Both the position numbers and the translations under genes were made by a program. Shown piece after piece: positions 5,551 to 5,617 of a stretch of 5,617 nucleotides of DNA. Below the pieces are notes generated by a model. That model was not told where the DNA came from and searched no databases. It was given only the letters and a program-made list of their open reading frames with translations. Each line of letters begins with the position of its first letter. Position 1 is the first letter of the stretch. This DNA is from Planctomycetaceae bacterium (GTDB lineage Bacteria; Planctomycetota; Planctomycetia; Planctomycetales; Planctomycetaceae): contig CANHVD010000424.1 in assembly GCA_947463775.1 (NCBI GenBank), positions 1-5,617 of the forward strand, read 5' to 3'.

Positions 5551-5617
5551 TGGCGGCATCGCCAGAGCGGGTTTCAAATATCAAGAATCGCTACGCCGTC
5601 GAAGCGAGCCGCTTCTC

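Overview
The window looks like chromosomal DNA of a Planctomycetes-type bacterium with roughly balanced base composition. Three things suggest this: a catalase-peroxidase with an export signal; a secreted protein made of a charged helical stalk and a C-terminal beta-rich domain, a layout common in that phylum; and a dispersed-looking palindromic intergenic element. The assignment is inference from gene style, because there is no rRNA or other marker gene.

Layout. (1) 23-301, minus: a small DUF4404-family protein with a long leader that can fold over its ribosome binding site. (2) 302-645: no gene, but a composite of palindromes centred on a hairpin at 496-547. (3) 646-1530, minus: a LysR-type regulator with the two OxyR redox cysteines at OxyR spacing. 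(4) 1531-1720: a divergent control region with a tandem operator of exact OxyR geometry (1590-1626), an oxyR promoter whose -35 lies inside it, and candidate katG promoters. (5) 1721-4096, plus: full-length KatG with a Sec signal peptide, and a strong internal Shine-Dalgarno in front of Met44, the point where ordinary cytosolic KatG begins. (6) 4097-4303: the katG terminator and two more hairpins between convergent genes. (7) 4304-5221, minus: a secreted coiled-coil plus beta-domain protein interrupted by a single in-frame TAG. (8) 5222-5617: a G9 tract, a short DUF11-like remnant frameshifted by a 7-bp tandem duplication, and a 16-bp perfect palindrome.

How it works together. oxyR and katG form a peroxide-sensing pair: OxyR would be oxidised by hydrogen peroxide, activate katG from the shared operator and limit its own expression. 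The unusual part is the output enzyme, which appears to be exported and may also be made in a cytosolic form from a second start. The right-hand third is a decaying or variable accessory region, with two different small lesions in two adjacent genes. No mobile element, CRISPR array, tRNA or rRNA was seen.
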